Shown here piece by piece: positions 7,557 through 17,198 of a stretch of 64,000 nucleotides of DNA. The notes under the pieces were generated by a model that was not told where the DNA came from, ran no database searches, and worked only from the letters and a program-made list of their open reading frames with translations. Source of the DNA: Oceanospirillales bacterium (GTDB lineage: Bacteria > Pseudomonadota > Gammaproteobacteria > Pseudomonadales > Balneatricaceae); contig JAAEYW010000007.1 of assembly GCA_018223185.1 (NCBI GenBank), forward strand, positions 1-64,000. Reading direction: 5' to 3'. The translations under genes and the position numbers were made by a program. Each line of letters starts with the position of its first letter. Position 1 is the first letter of the stretch.

Positions 7557-9560
7557 ATGTTATACCTCCTGCTTCTCTTCACTCTTCTGATGTCAGCCGA
7601 AATGCTGATCATGCAAGTGATGCAGAAGCTTGATATTGAAACCAGTTTTTTCTGGCTGGAAGTATTCCTCGATGCGGTCATCATTGCATCCATCACAACC
7701 CTCGCCGTACGCTATCTGGTTAACACCAACAGACTCAAGATCCGTCAGGATCTGAATTTTGAGTCAGTATTGCTGCGAACCGGGCTGATCGCTCTGGCCG
7801 TTGAAACCATGCTGATGCTGACCTTTCCTCTCATCAATATATCAACCACCAGTTTCGCTCTCACGGTGTCCGATGGTCTGCTGTTTGCGCTAATAACCAC
7901 GCTGCTTATACACTATTTACTGTTGAAGCCAGGCAAACTAATACCCCTTAGCAAACGCTCTCTGATCGAAAGAACTCTGGCACTACGCGGCTTTCTACTG
8001 TTTCTGTATCTCTCATCTCTGGGTCTGTTGCTGCTGTTACTACTTAATGTTTATCAGCAACAACAACACAACTCTGTATCTCAGGCGGTGACTGCTGAAC
8101 AGCCACAACTCGCCCTGATCAGGAAAAGTCTTAACGATCATATATCCATAGCAGCGCTGGACACCCTGATATTGGCGCGGCAGGAAAACCTTCAGGCGTG
8201 GCTTAACGGAGACACTACCGCCCGGTCACGGCTGACCCATGACTATCTTAGCCTGGCATCAATCAAACCGGTCTACGAACAGATTCGCTTCATCGATGAG
8301 ACAGGTATAGAGCAGATAAGAATTGATCAGGACAGCCTTGAACCCGTCATCATCGGCACTGAAAGCCTTCAGGATAAACATAACCGATATTACTTCACTG
8401 ATTCTTTTAAGCTCTCATCCGGGCAGGTTTACATCTCTCCCATGGACCTCAATATCGAACACGGTCAGATTGAGCTACCCTTCAAACCGATTGTGCGCAC
8501 CGCCTCACCGGTTTTTGACCAGCAGGGTAATAAACGCGGAGTCATAGTCATCAACCTGAATGCCTCGGCGCTGTTCACTCAGTTAAAAGGCGATGCTAAA
8601 AATACAACCGGCGAGCTTATGCTGCTTAACGAGAATGGCTACTGGATGTTCGGACGAGAGCGGGATGCCGCGTGGGCCTTCATGTTTCCGGAATATAAAG
8701 ACAGAACCATTGAAAAATACTACCCCGGTATCTGGCAGAAGATTACTGCCAATGAACATGGAGCATTCCTCTCACCCTATGGGTATTTTATATTTGATAC
8801 CATTGCTACCGGACGGACGTCTCCAGGAAACCCGGAGCAAAATAAGCAGGCAGCAGAGCTGCGCTGGCCCGAGTGGAAACTGATATCGCTGGCAAGTCCA
8901 CAAAGTATCTCGATCGCCTACAGTAACACCCTGCCCCAGCTAATAATGTTTTTTATCCTGACCGCTATTGTTACCGGAACAGGCACAATCATGTACTTCA
9001 GAATCCAGAGAAAAAACCTTATCGCTCAGCAGCAGATTGAACATCTGGCACACCACGATATGCTGACCGGGCTTAACAACCGTAATATCTTCATCCAGAT
9101 GCTTGAGTTACAACTGGCCCACTCCCGACGCAGTAAACAACCGTTAGCACTGCTCTACATGGACCTTGATGACTTCAAACCAATCAACGACCTGCACGGA
9201 CATGAGGCCGGTGACTATGTATTAAAGCAGTTTGCAGCCAGGCTTAAACTGATACTTCGAGAGAGCGACACCCTGGCGCGGCTGGGTGGTGACGAATTTG
9301 CAGCAATACTTCCCTCCTATGGCAACAGACGGCAACTTGAAATTATCGCCCAGCGAATTATCAGCGAAATTGAAAAGCCGGTTACTTTTCGTGATCAGCA
9401 CCTTCATGTGGGCATCAGTATCGGTATTGCCATATACTTTCAGGGCCTGCCGCTTGAGTCGCTTCTGCATGAAGCCGATCAGGCGATGTACGAAGCCAAA
9501 CGCACACAAAATAACAGTTATGCCTTTGCCGAAGAACCTCAGAAGCAACAGACCGCTTAA
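7557..9560 (+). CDS. Membrane diguanylate cyclase with periplasmic sensor
   Basis: The 667-aa protein has about four or five N-terminal membrane helices (residues 1-165), a large periplasmic sensor (about 166-465) of the Cache/PDC type, another helix (about 470-492) and a C-terminal GGDEF domain. The active-site motif RLGGDEF lies near residue 577, and LYMDLDDFKPINDLHGHEAGD matches the nucleotide and metal sites, so it should make cyclic di-GMP. No RxxD inhibitory site is obvious five residues before GGDEF. The sensor resembles that of the hybrid kinase at 20149-23652. The ligand is unknown. The ribosome site is weak. It stands alone between a terminator and a gene-free stretch. Confidence 0.9.
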   Translation: MLYLLLLFTLLMSAEMLIMQVMQKLDIETSFFWLEVFLDAVIIASITTLAVRYLVNTNRLKIRQDLNFESVLLRTGLIALAVETMLMLTFPLINISTTSFALTVSDGLLFALITTLLIHYLLLKPGKLIPLSKRSLIERTLALRGFLLFLYLSSLGLLLLLLLNVYQQQQHNSVSQAVTAEQPQLALIRKSLNDHISIAALDTLILARQENLQAWLNGDTTARSRLTHDYLSLASIKPVYEQIRFIDETGIEQIRIDQDSLEPVIIGTESLQDKHNRYYFTDSFKLSSGQVYISPMDLNIEHGQIELPFKPIVRTASPVFDQQGNKRGVIVINLNASALFTQLKGDAKNTTGELMLLNENGYWMFGRERDAAWAFMFPEYKDRTIEKYYPGIWQKITANEHGAFLSPYGYFIFDTIATGRTSPGNPEQNKQAAELRWPEWKLISLASPQSISIAYSNTLPQLIMFFILTAIVTGTGTIMYFRIQRKNLIAQQQIEHLAHHDMLTGLNNRNIFIQMLELQLAHSRRSKQPLALLYMDLDDFKPINDLHGHEAGDYVLKQFAARLKLILRESDTLARLGGDEFAAILPSYGNRRQLEIIAQRIISEIEKPVTFRDQHLHVGISIGIAIYFQGLPLESLLHEADQAMYEAKRTQNNSYAFAEEPQKQQTA

Positions 9561-9660
9561 ATAGCTGTTTTTATACAGAACATCCGGTAACAACGCCCCT
9601 GATTAGAGCAGCGCTGCCAGAAAAATCCTGTCGGAATAGCCTGTCTAAATAACCCTATCG

Positions 9661-9696
9661 AAAGAGCCCTTTCAAAAGAGCCCTTTCAAAAGAGCC
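9661..9696. repeat. 14-bp tandem repeat, 2.6 copies
   Basis: The unit AAAGAGCCCTTTCA occurs at 9661-9674 and 9675-9688, with a partial third copy to 9696. Each unit is itself nearly palindromic (GAAAGAGCCCTTTC). It lies in the 468-base gene-free stretch 9561-10028. That stretch also has a hairpin TGATTTC/GAAATCA at 9814-9834 and otherwise nothing I can name. Confidence 0.7.
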
Positions 9697-10028
9697 TCGC
9701 TTATTCCCCTCAGTTATCACAAAAAACACGCTTATAACTAAAATATTATATTTATGCTGAATCAATATTAGATCTCGCCTGATGAATAGGTATAATTCCC
9801 GACTTAAATAGAGTGATTTCCCTATCAGAAATCATCCTTTTCTATATTTCAGCCTGAATTCCAAAAGATTGACAGGCTTTTTATTGCTGATTCTGCTAAT
9901 CCGCAGGATATAGTTGACAACCAGTTCCGATAATTCAGGCCAGTGATACTGTTATGCAGTACTGAGGCTATCTATCCTGTTCTGACTGACACTTCAGCAT
10001 ATTACTTTCTGCATCCCGGGAGTCTGAA

Positions 10029-11366
10029 ATGAGAGTAAACCCGCTCGCACTTTTACCATTATTACTTTTTCTCGCCCTGTTTATCGGCAGCGGTGTTTAT
10101 TATCAGTCAGTCAATGTTGATTATGCCTTCTATCAGATCTCTGCACCGGTAGCGATCCTGCCAGCCGTGGTGCTGGCTCTACTGCTGGATAAAGGCAAGC
10201 TGAACCAGCGACTGGAGACCTTCATTCAGGGGGTTGGTGACAGCAACATCATTACTATGTGCCTGATCTATCTGTTGGCCGGAGCCTTTGCCAGTGTCGC
10301 TAAAGCGGTGGGTGGAGTCGATGCCACGGTTAACTTTGGACTGAGTATCATACCGTCTGAGCTGGTGTTACCCGGGCTGTTTGTGATTACCGCGTTTATT
10401 GCCACAGCGATGGGAACCTCAATGGGCACCATCGCGGCAATGGCACCTATTGCGCTGGGGCTGACAGAGGTCAGTGACCTGTCACTGCCGCTGTGCGTCG
10501 GTGCGGTAGTCGGCGGAGCCATGTTTGGTGACAACCTTTCCATCATCTCAGACACTACCATTGCCGCGACCCGTTCCCAGGGTTGTGATATGCGCGACAA
10601 ATTCCGTATGAACTTCAAAATTGCGCTGCCTGCGGCACTGATCACCCTGTTCTGGCTCTACCTGCAGGGTGCCGACGCCCGGATCACTCATAGCAGCGAT
10701 TACGAACTGATTAAAGTACTGCCCTACCTTGCAGTACTGGTGATGGCTCTCAGCGGACTGAATGTATTTCTGGTACTGTTCAGCGGCACGTTACTGGCTG
10801 GTGCTATTGGCCTGACAGGGCTTGAGGGTTACTCCATCGCCCAGTATTCCAAGGATATCTATGCCGGCTATACCGGGATGCAGGAAATTATGATTCTGTC
10901 GATGCTGATCGGGGGACTGGGTGCCCTGATGAAAGCCCAGGGCGGGCTGGAATTTCTTGCCCGACAGATTGAGCGTTTAACGTCCAAAGGTGATAACCCC
11001 GAAGCCAGCCCCCGGGCAGGCGAAGCCGCTATCAGTACCGCCGTTGCCCTGACCAATATCTGCACGGCAAACAACACCGTCGCCATCATCATCTGCGGTG
11101 GGCTGGCAAAAGATGTTGCAGGGCGTCAGAACGTCGATCCGCGCCGCAGTGCCTGCCTGCTGGATATATTCTCCTGTGTGGTACAGGGACTGCTGCCATA
11201 TGGTGCACAGGTACTGTTGGCAGGCTCTATCGCCGGCCTGTCACCACTGGTGGTAATCGGCAATATTCATTACAGCTGGTTGCTGGGGGTTATCGCTCTG
11301 GGAACAATAGTTTTCGGCTCAACAAAGTATAAGACCCGCACTGAAGTGCTTACCGAACAACTTTAG
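10029..11366 (+). CDS. NhaC-type Na+/H+ antiporter family protein
   Basis: The 445-aa polytopic protein has about 11-12 hydrophobic segments. Blocks such as GTSMGTIAAMAPIALGL, GGAMFGDNLSIISDTTIAA and TNICTANNTVAII match the NhaC/ArsB-NhaD-like antiporter family. The GDNLSxISDTT stretch is the family hallmark in a re-entrant region. It would exchange sodium (or another cation or metabolite) for protons in the inner membrane. The related NhaC proteins include malate-lactate antiporters, so the substrate is not certain. GGGAG lies eight bases before the ATG. It is a single-gene unit closed by a strong terminator. Confidence 0.85.
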   Translation: MRVNPLALLPLLLFLALFIGSGVYYQSVNVDYAFYQISAPVAILPAVVLALLLDKGKLNQRLETFIQGVGDSNIITMCLIYLLAGAFASVAKAVGGVDATVNFGLSIIPSELVLPGLFVITAFIATAMGTSMGTIAAMAPIALGLTEVSDLSLPLCVGAVVGGAMFGDNLSIISDTTIAATRSQGCDMRDKFRMNFKIALPAALITLFWLYLQGADARITHSSDYELIKVLPYLAVLVMALSGLNVFLVLFSGTLLAGAIGLTGLEGYSIAQYSKDIYAGYTGMQEIMILSMLIGGLGALMKAQGGLEFLARQIERLTSKGDNPEASPRAGEAAISTAVALTNICTANNTVAIIICGGLAKDVAGRQNVDPRRSACLLDIFSCVVQGLLPYGAQVLLAGSIAGLSPLVVIGNIHYSWLLGVIALGTIVFGSTKYKTRTEVLTEQL

Positions 11367-11397
11367 TCTCCAGACGCACCGTTGTCGGGTGTCATAC

Positions 11398-11422
11398 CGG
11401 GGGGAGCTTCGCTCCCCTTTTC
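11398..11422 (+). terminator. Rho-independent terminator after antiporter gene
   Basis: GGGGAGC-ttc-GCTCCCC followed by TTTTC, 33 bases past the stop. It sits between the convergent antiporter and MFS genes. Confidence 0.9.
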
Positions 11423-11498
11423 AGCGACACTGGACCGTGTTAACCGACAATCCGGACAGCATTATTGCCTGACAGCCCGGAGCTTTACTCACCGCGGA

Positions 11499-12686
11499 CT
11501 AAGAAACGTCTGCTGTCTTCACCAAAAACCCACTCACTTCCTCACCAGGCCCGGGCTTCTCCGGCACCATTCTGGCAAGCATCAGAGACACCGCCCCCAG
11601 TGCTGCACCGGTCAGGAATACAGCAGCGGGTGAGATAATCCAAAGCACACCATAAGCTGCGGGTAATACTACGGCAGCAATATGATTAATCGTAAAGGAA
11701 ACGCCTGCAGTGGATGCCAGATCCTTAGGGTCAGCAATTTTCTGCAGGTAGGTTTTCTGAGCGATCGCCATCGAAAACAACAGATGGTCAGCAATATACA
11801 GTCCGACTGCGATCCAGGGGTCTGACACGATAGCATAGGCCGTGAATACTATAATCAGACCAATATACTCAATTGTCAGGGTCTTACGCTCGCCCCAATA
11901 GCCGATCAGCCTGCCAATCCGGGGCGCACAAAACATATTTAATGCGCCGTTAATCAGAAACATGATGGAGATCTCCCCGGCAGTAAAGCCAAACTTTTCC
12001 ACCATCAGAAAACTGGCAAACACCATAAATATCTGCCGCCGGGCCCCACCCATAAATACCAGAGCGTAGTAAAGCCAGTAACGTTTTCGCAGCAACAGTT
12101 TCTTATGCTGCTCAACCTTCCCCTCCATACGGGGAAACGCCAGCCAGCAAAACAACGTTATCGCGACAGTCACACCCCCACCCAGCAGATAGACGGATTG
12201 CATCGATAAACCTGAGATATCCAGTGCCAGCCACACCAAAGCAAACGCAACCAGACTGGCAAAGGAACCAATAGCCACCATCTGCCCTAACCGATGCGGC
12301 GCCTCCTCTTTGCTGAACAACTGTAGTGACAGCGACTGATTCATCGTCTCGTAATAGTGAAACCCCATCGACATCAGCACGGTCGTACAGTAAAGGCCAA
12401 CCTCATTAGGAAAAAAACCGGTCAGGGCGGTGCCCAGCCCCAGTAACAACATAGACACCAGCGCCAGCGTCTGCTCACGCATCAACACCAGCAGTAAGAC
12501 TGCGCCGAAAGAGAGAAAGCCGGGAATCTCCCGTAATGATTGCAGGATACCGATCTCAACCCCGGTAAAGGCAGCTTTTTCAATGGCAAAGTTATTCAGC
12601 AGAGCCATCCAGACCCCCATCGACAGAGGCATAGCGCCAGCCAGCAGAAACAGAAACATCTCGGGACGACGGATAAAGTTCAACAC
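11499..12686 (-). CDS. Major facilitator superfamily transporter
   Basis: A polytopic protein of about 395 aa with roughly 11-12 membrane helices and the MFS loop pattern (for example RIGRLIGYWGERKT between helices 8 and 9). I choose the GTG at 12686, which is preceded by GGAG six bases upstream. The longer frame starts with TTG at 12716 and has no such site. It is divergent from an AraC-type regulator 113 bases away, which probably controls it. The substrate cannot be read from the sequence; drug or metabolite efflux is a reasonable guess. Confidence 0.85.
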   Translation of the reverse strand: MLNFIRRPEMFLFLLAGAMPLSMGVWMALLNNFAIEKAAFTGVEIGILQSLREIPGFLSFGAVLLLVLMREQTLALVSMLLLGLGTALTGFFPNEVGLYCTTVLMSMGFHYYETMNQSLSLQLFSKEEAPHRLGQMVAIGSFASLVAFALVWLALDISGLSMQSVYLLGGGVTVAITLFCWLAFPRMEGKVEQHKKLLLRKRYWLYYALVFMGGARRQIFMVFASFLMVEKFGFTAGEISIMFLINGALNMFCAPRIGRLIGYWGERKTLTIEYIGLIIVFTAYAIVSDPWIAVGLYIADHLLFSMAIAQKTYLQKIADPKDLASTAGVSFTINHIAAVVLPAAYGVLWIISPAAVFLTGAALGAVSLMLARMVPEKPGPGEEVSGFLVKTADVS

Positions 12687-12799
12687 GGTTACTCCAGATG
12701 ATCGTGAGAAAAGCAACAGAACCTTAATACCCGACTCTATTACTCAATTAAATTTCAGACTACTTTAAAAAAGATCCAAACTGTCGTATACAATAAAGC

Positions 12800-13630
12800 A
12801 TGCCAATATATATCGAGAAACAGACAGAACTGCCTGAAGTGCCAAAACACTGGGTTACCCTCAATGGAAAACCGGTTAACCGGCTGGAGCATGTCCCCCG
12901 TCAGGTGGTGATTCGCAAAGCCGACCATGAAGCGGGATTTTATTCTCCGTTTCACAGCCACGGCTGGGGACAGCTGCTGTTTATCGCAGACGGATTGATT
13001 CAGGTGTCGGCTAAAGATGTCGGCTACTGGGTGGTGCCGCCACAACGGGCGGTGTGGATACCCGCCTTTATTGAACATGATGCCCGGACTATTCACCCGG
13101 TGCAGATGCGCAATGTCTATATCGCACCTCAGGCATCAAGCTCACTGCCGCACCATTGTCAGGTGATCCATGTCACACCGCTGTTGCGCGAACTGATTCT
13201 GGAGATGGTCTCCTTTGATACCCTTTATGATGAGGAAGGCCCACAGGGGCGTATGGTTCAGGTGTTTCTCGATCAGCTGAAAGCCACACCCGAAGCGCCT
13301 CTGCACCTGCCCCACCCCAGCAGTAAACCACTTATTGAGATCGCCCACCGACTGAGGGATAACCCCGCAGACCCGCGTTCAATGGAAGACTGGGCAGCTG
13401 AACAGGGCACCAGCGCACGCTCTCTGGCCCGTCACTTTCGTCAGGAAACCGGCATGACCTTTGGACAGTGGCGACAGCAGGCCCGTCTGCTGGCTGCACT
13501 GACCCGCATCGCCCAGGGGGATGCCGTTGCCAACGTTGCCCAGGATCTTGGTTACAGTAGCCAGAGTGCCTTTATTACAATGTTCCGAAAAGCACTGGGA
13601 AAAACACCGGGGAGATATTTTGAGGTTTAA
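12800..13630 (+). CDS. AraC-family regulator with N-terminal cupin
   Basis: The 276-aa protein has a cupin-like sensor domain (about 30-110; FHSHGWGQLLFIADG and PPQRAVWIPAFIEHD) and a C-terminal pair of AraC helix-turn-helix motifs (about 175-275). The latter include EQGTSARSLARHFRQETG and NVAQDLGYSSQSAFITMFRK with GKTPGRYF. The divergent MFS gene is the likely target. The upstream ribosome site is poor, so a nearby alternative start cannot be excluded. Confidence 0.88.
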   Translation: MPIYIEKQTELPEVPKHWVTLNGKPVNRLEHVPRQVVIRKADHEAGFYSPFHSHGWGQLLFIADGLIQVSAKDVGYWVVPPQRAVWIPAFIEHDARTIHPVQMRNVYIAPQASSSLPHHCQVIHVTPLLRELILEMVSFDTLYDEEGPQGRMVQVFLDQLKATPEAPLHLPHPSSKPLIEIAHRLRDNPADPRSMEDWAAEQGTSARSLARHFRQETGMTFGQWRQQARLLAALTRIAQGDAVANVAQDLGYSSQSAFITMFRKALGKTPGRYFEV

Positions 13631-13778
13631 AGGCCGTAGCCAGAGCGCCGCTTCGCGACCAGCCAGAGGCGGCCCGGCTTGCTTGTAGCTGGAACATGTA
13701 AAGTAAGTGTCAGCGTTTTAGCGTATTTAAAAAACTAATGGCGACGATTAATCACTACCACTCTCAAATCACCACTCT

Positions 13779-14024
13779 CTAATCACCACCACTATCGCTA
13801 CCACAGGAACCGCCGCCGAAGTCGATGCCGTCACTGCCATAACCATCAGTTTTTTTATTTTTGCCTCTCAGAGGGGTATTGAGAACCAGCCATAGCGTCA
13901 GTGCAATAACGAATACTGAAACCCCTAAAGGGGCTACCATATTAAACAGTGTCTGATCCGAATACAGATCGGTATAACGCCATGAGGCCCACAAACCGAC
14001 ACAAATGATAAGTAATGACTTCAT
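13779..14024 (-). CDS. Small membrane protein with Gly/Ser/Asp-rich tail
   Basis: An 81-aa frame with two hydrophobic segments (residues 2-15 and 29-48) and a C-terminus rich in Gly, Asp and Ser, GIDFGGGSCGSDSGGD. It starts with ATG after a poor ribosome site. I do not recognise a family. Similar Gly-Cys-rich tails end several small membrane proteins. The composition is protein-like, but with no homology evidence it could be a chance frame. The spacer 13631-13778 before it has only short inverted repeats and no gene. Confidence 0.45.
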   Translation of the reverse strand: MKSLLIICVGLWASWRYTDLYSDQTLFNMVAPLGVSVFVIALTLWLVLNTPLRGKNKKTDGYGSDGIDFGGGSCGSDSGGD

Positions 14025-14256
14025 CTTATTTCCTTATAAGAATGGGTAACAATTGTAACAGGTCGTACTCTGATGAAATGTAATCCTGTCCCTGTATATT
14101 CGCGCTGTACGGTAATGATAGTGACAAAATAACGGGCGGGTTACAAATAGTTTAGTAGGAATCATTACTCAATATGAACACCCGCTTACAGGGAAAAAGA
14201 CACCGGACACAATAATCGTGAAGCCCGGCTCTCACTCTCCCCGGCAAGTAATGACG

Positions 14257-14694
14257 TCACATCTGGCTAGCGGCAACGTCCCGGTCCAGCAGCCTGAACA
14301 AAGCAGTCTGCGAATCAACCGAATGATACCCACCCTCTAACAGCTCAAACCCGGTAAAGATGATCTCCAGCGCCCGATCGTTCGTCAGTAGCAACACGAT
14401 GGTATAGTCTTTGGTTTTTTCGATCTCGTAGGCACCGGATTTAAACCAGCTGTTAGCCAGCTCCAGCTGTTCAAGATAATCCTGACGGGATACCGAATGA
14501 AACTCCAGCGGGATGGTATCGTTGCCTTTAAACTGCACCGCCGTATACGTTTTAGGGACCGAGAGAAAATCACGTTTAGTGGCATAAACAACCGTCAACA
14601 GCGGCTCACCATTGGGGTTATGACTGATAAACGAGCAATCAGTACCGGGCTCGGTTTCCAGTGCCGGCAGTTCGGAAAAACGCTTTAAAATCAT
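14257..14694 (-). CDS. Conserved hypothetical protein, 145 aa
   Basis: A soluble protein of 145 aa without signal peptide or membrane segments. I do not recognise a domain. The alternation of short beta-like strands (PLLTVVYATKRDFL, YTIVLLLTNDRALEIIFTGFELLEGG) suggests a compact alpha/beta or beta-barrel fold. AGAGGAT precedes the ATG, which supports a real gene. It is the first gap-separated neighbour downstream of the exonuclease gene on the same strand and may be the last gene of that unit. Confidence 0.7.
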   Translation of the reverse strand: MILKRFSELPALETEPGTDCSFISHNPNGEPLLTVVYATKRDFLSVPKTYTAVQFKGNDTIPLEFHSVSRQDYLEQLELANSWFKSGAYEIEKTKDYTIVLLLTNDRALEIIFTGFELLEGGYHSVDSQTALFRLLDRDVAASQM

Positions 14695-14738
14695 ATTATG
14701 AATATCCTCTGAACGATCAATCTGACAACACCGCTATA

Positions 14739-15368
14739 TCAGCAAATCAGTTCATCAACTATTTGCCCATGACCGGCTTGTTGCAGTCCCTGTACAATCT
14801 TTAATGCGGCATAGGCATCATTGGCGGCATAAAGCAGCTGTGCATCGCTGAGCTTTGGTAAAGCCCAGTTGGAGGTTGATACCCGTTTTGATTTATTAAA
14901 CTTCTGCCCGAACTGTACCGCGATGGCCGCTTTAACGCCCAGCTGACGGCGGTATCCGAGTTTACGATAGACCGCATCAAGATCAAGAATAGCGCTGATC
15001 TCAACCCCAAACTTACGCCGTATATGGCTGCGATCTGACTGCAGACCAAACCCGACCTTAACCACCTGTTTCGATTCCAGCACCTGGCAGATAAGCGGAT
15101 AAGCCGCGTGGTCCTGCAGCTGAAAAATATACGCGGTTTGAGGAGTACACAACTGAACAACATGAGGGCCAGCGGATGTCTGATCTTTACGAAACACCGG
15201 TTTCGATTCAGTATCAAAGCCAACAAACGGGCTGGCAAGCAGATCCTCCAAAGCGGAGTCCAGCGCTTCAGGGCTGCCCGGTTGCTGTATATGGTCCAGC
15301 GTCATCCCCGGAAAGGGAGGAAACAGAGCGATCTGCTCACGTGTGGGCGGCAACAGTTTCTCTTTCAT
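14739..15368 (-). CDS. DEDD-family 3'-5' exonuclease (RNase D-like domain)
   Basis: The 209-aa protein consists of one DnaQ/RNase D-type exonuclease domain. Exo I is FVGFDTESKP (Asp and Glu near residues 53-55). Exo II lies in VVKVGFGLQSDRSHI, with an Asp. Exo III is LLYAANDAYAALKI, with Tyr and Asp, making it a DEDDy enzyme. There is no HRDC domain, unlike RNase D itself (about 375 aa). It would trim RNA or DNA 3' ends with two metals; the physiological substrate is unknown. It overlaps or nearly abuts the yehS-like gene upstream, so the two are probably co-transcribed. Confidence 0.88.
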   Translation of the reverse strand: MKEKLLPPTREQIALFPPFPGMTLDHIQQPGSPEALDSALEDLLASPFVGFDTESKPVFRKDQTSAGPHVVQLCTPQTAYIFQLQDHAAYPLICQVLESKQVVKVGFGLQSDRSHIRRKFGVEISAILDLDAVYRKLGYRRQLGVKAAIAVQFGQKFNKSKRVSTSNWALPKLSDAQLLYAANDAYAALKIVQGLQQAGHGQIVDELIC

Positions 15369-15373
15369 GCCAC

Positions 15374-16051
15374 TCAGTTCTTTTTACCGCTTTTCGCTAA
15401 CGCTTTAGCCCAGACGGAATTACTGTCGACGGTGGCGGGTTTAGTCGCTTTATCAGCAGCGGGTTTATCAACGACAAACTTAACCTCCTCTTTTGGACGC
15501 TTCTCAGCAGCGGGTTTGCGCACCGGTTTATCCGCTGTTGCAGCAGCAGTAGCTGTTGTACGCTCAGGTTTATTACCTTTGGCTCCCGGAGCTTTATCAC
15601 GCATCTGGCTCTGAAGTCCGCTGAGAAAGTTGCGCAGAACCTGGTCCTGACACTCACGATAGTTCTGATGACCCTGCTTGCGAAACAGCGCACTCAGCTC
15701 ATGTTTGCTCAGCCTGACAGACGCCAGTTTAAGAATCTCAAGAATATCGTCGGCTGTCAGATTGAGAGCAATCTTCAGCTTACGGAAGATAATGTTGTTA
15801 TTCAGACGTTTTTCCGGAACCGGCTGATCGCCTTCCTGCCGGCCACGCTTTTCGATGATCAGGCCATTGAGGAAGGTCGCCATCTCCAGGTCGGACATGC
15901 GGATATAACCGCTTTCTTCCTCTTTTTTCAGCCAGCTGGTTAGCTGCACCCGGGTGACCGCCAGATCAGCATGGCGAAACACCCCGATCATTTTAGTGTC
16001 ACTGAAATCGAAGGTATAACGCAGGCGGCGCAGAATATCGTTATTGGTCAC
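15374..16051 (-). CDS. yehS: YehS-family (DUF1456) protein with basic C-terminal extension
   Basis: Residues 1-150 are a DUF1456 duplication: two helical repeats starting MTNNDILRRLRYTFDFSD and NNNIIFRKLKIALNLTADD, each followed by FRHADL- or SKHELSALFRKQGHQNYR-type segments. E. coli YehS is about 156 aa. This 225-aa version adds a low-complexity tail rich in Lys, Ala, Pro and Thr (about 155-225) that could bind nucleic acid or be a linker. The family function is unknown. It lies five bases upstream of the exonuclease gene on the same strand. Confidence 0.88.
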   Translation of the reverse strand: MTNNDILRRLRYTFDFSDTKMIGVFRHADLAVTRVQLTSWLKKEEESGYIRMSDLEMATFLNGLIIEKRGRQEGDQPVPEKRLNNNIIFRKLKIALNLTADDILEILKLASVRLSKHELSALFRKQGHQNYRECQDQVLRNFLSGLQSQMRDKAPGAKGNKPERTTATAAATADKPVRKPAAEKRPKEEVKFVVDKPAADKATKPATVDSNSVWAKALAKSGKKN

Positions 16052-16142
16052 AAAAAAATCCGGACAAAGATGAATAAGGCTGGCACTTTAACACAGAAGC
16101 ACCTGATTCAGCCCCTATTCTTTGCTTATTAATCCGTTGTAA

Positions 16143-17087
16143 TTAATAGCCACGGCTTTTATCAACACTCTCCGGGATGATACCCTGCGACAGATAGCGA
16201 CTGATATTAGCGGCAACAATACAGCTGGCTGTCGCGATGCTGGTAGGTGCCGATATATGCGGTAACAGGGTGATGCCCGGATGGCTCCACAGCGGCGACT
16301 CCGGTGGCAGGGGTTCCTGTGCGAAGACATCCAGCACCGCATGGCTAAGCTGCCCCTGATCCAAAGCCTTCAGCAGATCCGGTTCAACAACCGAGGCTCC
16401 GCGGCCAAAGTTAATCAGTGCGGCGCCGGTTTTAACCTGCCGGAAAAACTGCCGGTCCATAAGAGACTCGGTATCACGGGTAAGCGGTAACAAACTGACA
16501 ATAATATCGGCCTGACTCAGCAGCGCTGTGAGCTGTTCACTTCCTGCGTAACACCGGACTGAATCAATGCATTTTACTGAACGACTCCACCCTGACACCC
16601 TGAAACCATTATCCACCAGCCGTAGCGCACTTTTCTGCCCCAGCGCCCCCAGCCCCAGCAGCACAATATGCCTGTCTCCCGGATCCGTGTAAGGCCGTTG
16701 GTGCCACTGACTGGCTAACTGCTGCTGGCGGTATTGCGGCATATCACGATGCAGATACATCACCCATGCCAACACCGCCTCAGACATGGTCTGCGCCAAC
16801 TGAGGATCGGTCAGGCGAACGATCTGAAACGGCATATGCACCAGACTGGCCATCATGCCCTCGACACCGGCCCAGACCGAGTGCACCCACTTAAGATTGG
16901 GTAGTTTAATGACATCTGCAGGATCTGGATTAGCAACAATTGCAACGGTTGCCAGCGCCCTTTCAGATTCAGACAGCTGTGAAAATAAGCGTATATCGCA
17001 ACCCGGTAACCGGGCCTGTATAGCGGCAACCCAATCGCAGGCTTCCTGGCTATCAACCCGGTGAATAAAAGGGATCAGTAATCGCAT
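16143..17087 (-). CDS. ghrA: Glyoxylate/hydroxypyruvate reductase A
   Basis: The 314-aa protein is a D-isomer 2-hydroxyacid dehydrogenase of the GhrA branch (E. coli GhrA is 312 aa). The NAD(P) Rossmann site is VLLGLGALGQKSALRL (about residues 142-157). The catalytic trio is visible as Arg in NFGRGA, Glu in VFAQEPLP and His in LLPHISAPT. It reduces glyoxylate to glycolate and hydroxypyruvate to glycerate in the cytoplasm using NADPH. It is an isolated minus-strand gene followed by the yehS unit. Confidence 0.92.
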   Translation of the reverse strand: MRLLIPFIHRVDSQEACDWVAAIQARLPGCDIRLFSQLSESERALATVAIVANPDPADVIKLPNLKWVHSVWAGVEGMMASLVHMPFQIVRLTDPQLAQTMSEAVLAWVMYLHRDMPQYRQQQLASQWHQRPYTDPGDRHIVLLGLGALGQKSALRLVDNGFRVSGWSRSVKCIDSVRCYAGSEQLTALLSQADIIVSLLPLTRDTESLMDRQFFRQVKTGAALINFGRGASVVEPDLLKALDQGQLSHAVLDVFAQEPLPPESPLWSHPGITLLPHISAPTSIATASCIVAANISRYLSQGIIPESVDKSRGY

Positions 17088-17198
17088 ATAAATCTCGTTT
17101 GAATGTCTAATTCGATATACAGATATAACCGTAACGGACTCATCTCAGAGCGAAGCTTTCAGCTTCAGGATCAGTTGCTTAACGACACTTGCACGCTG

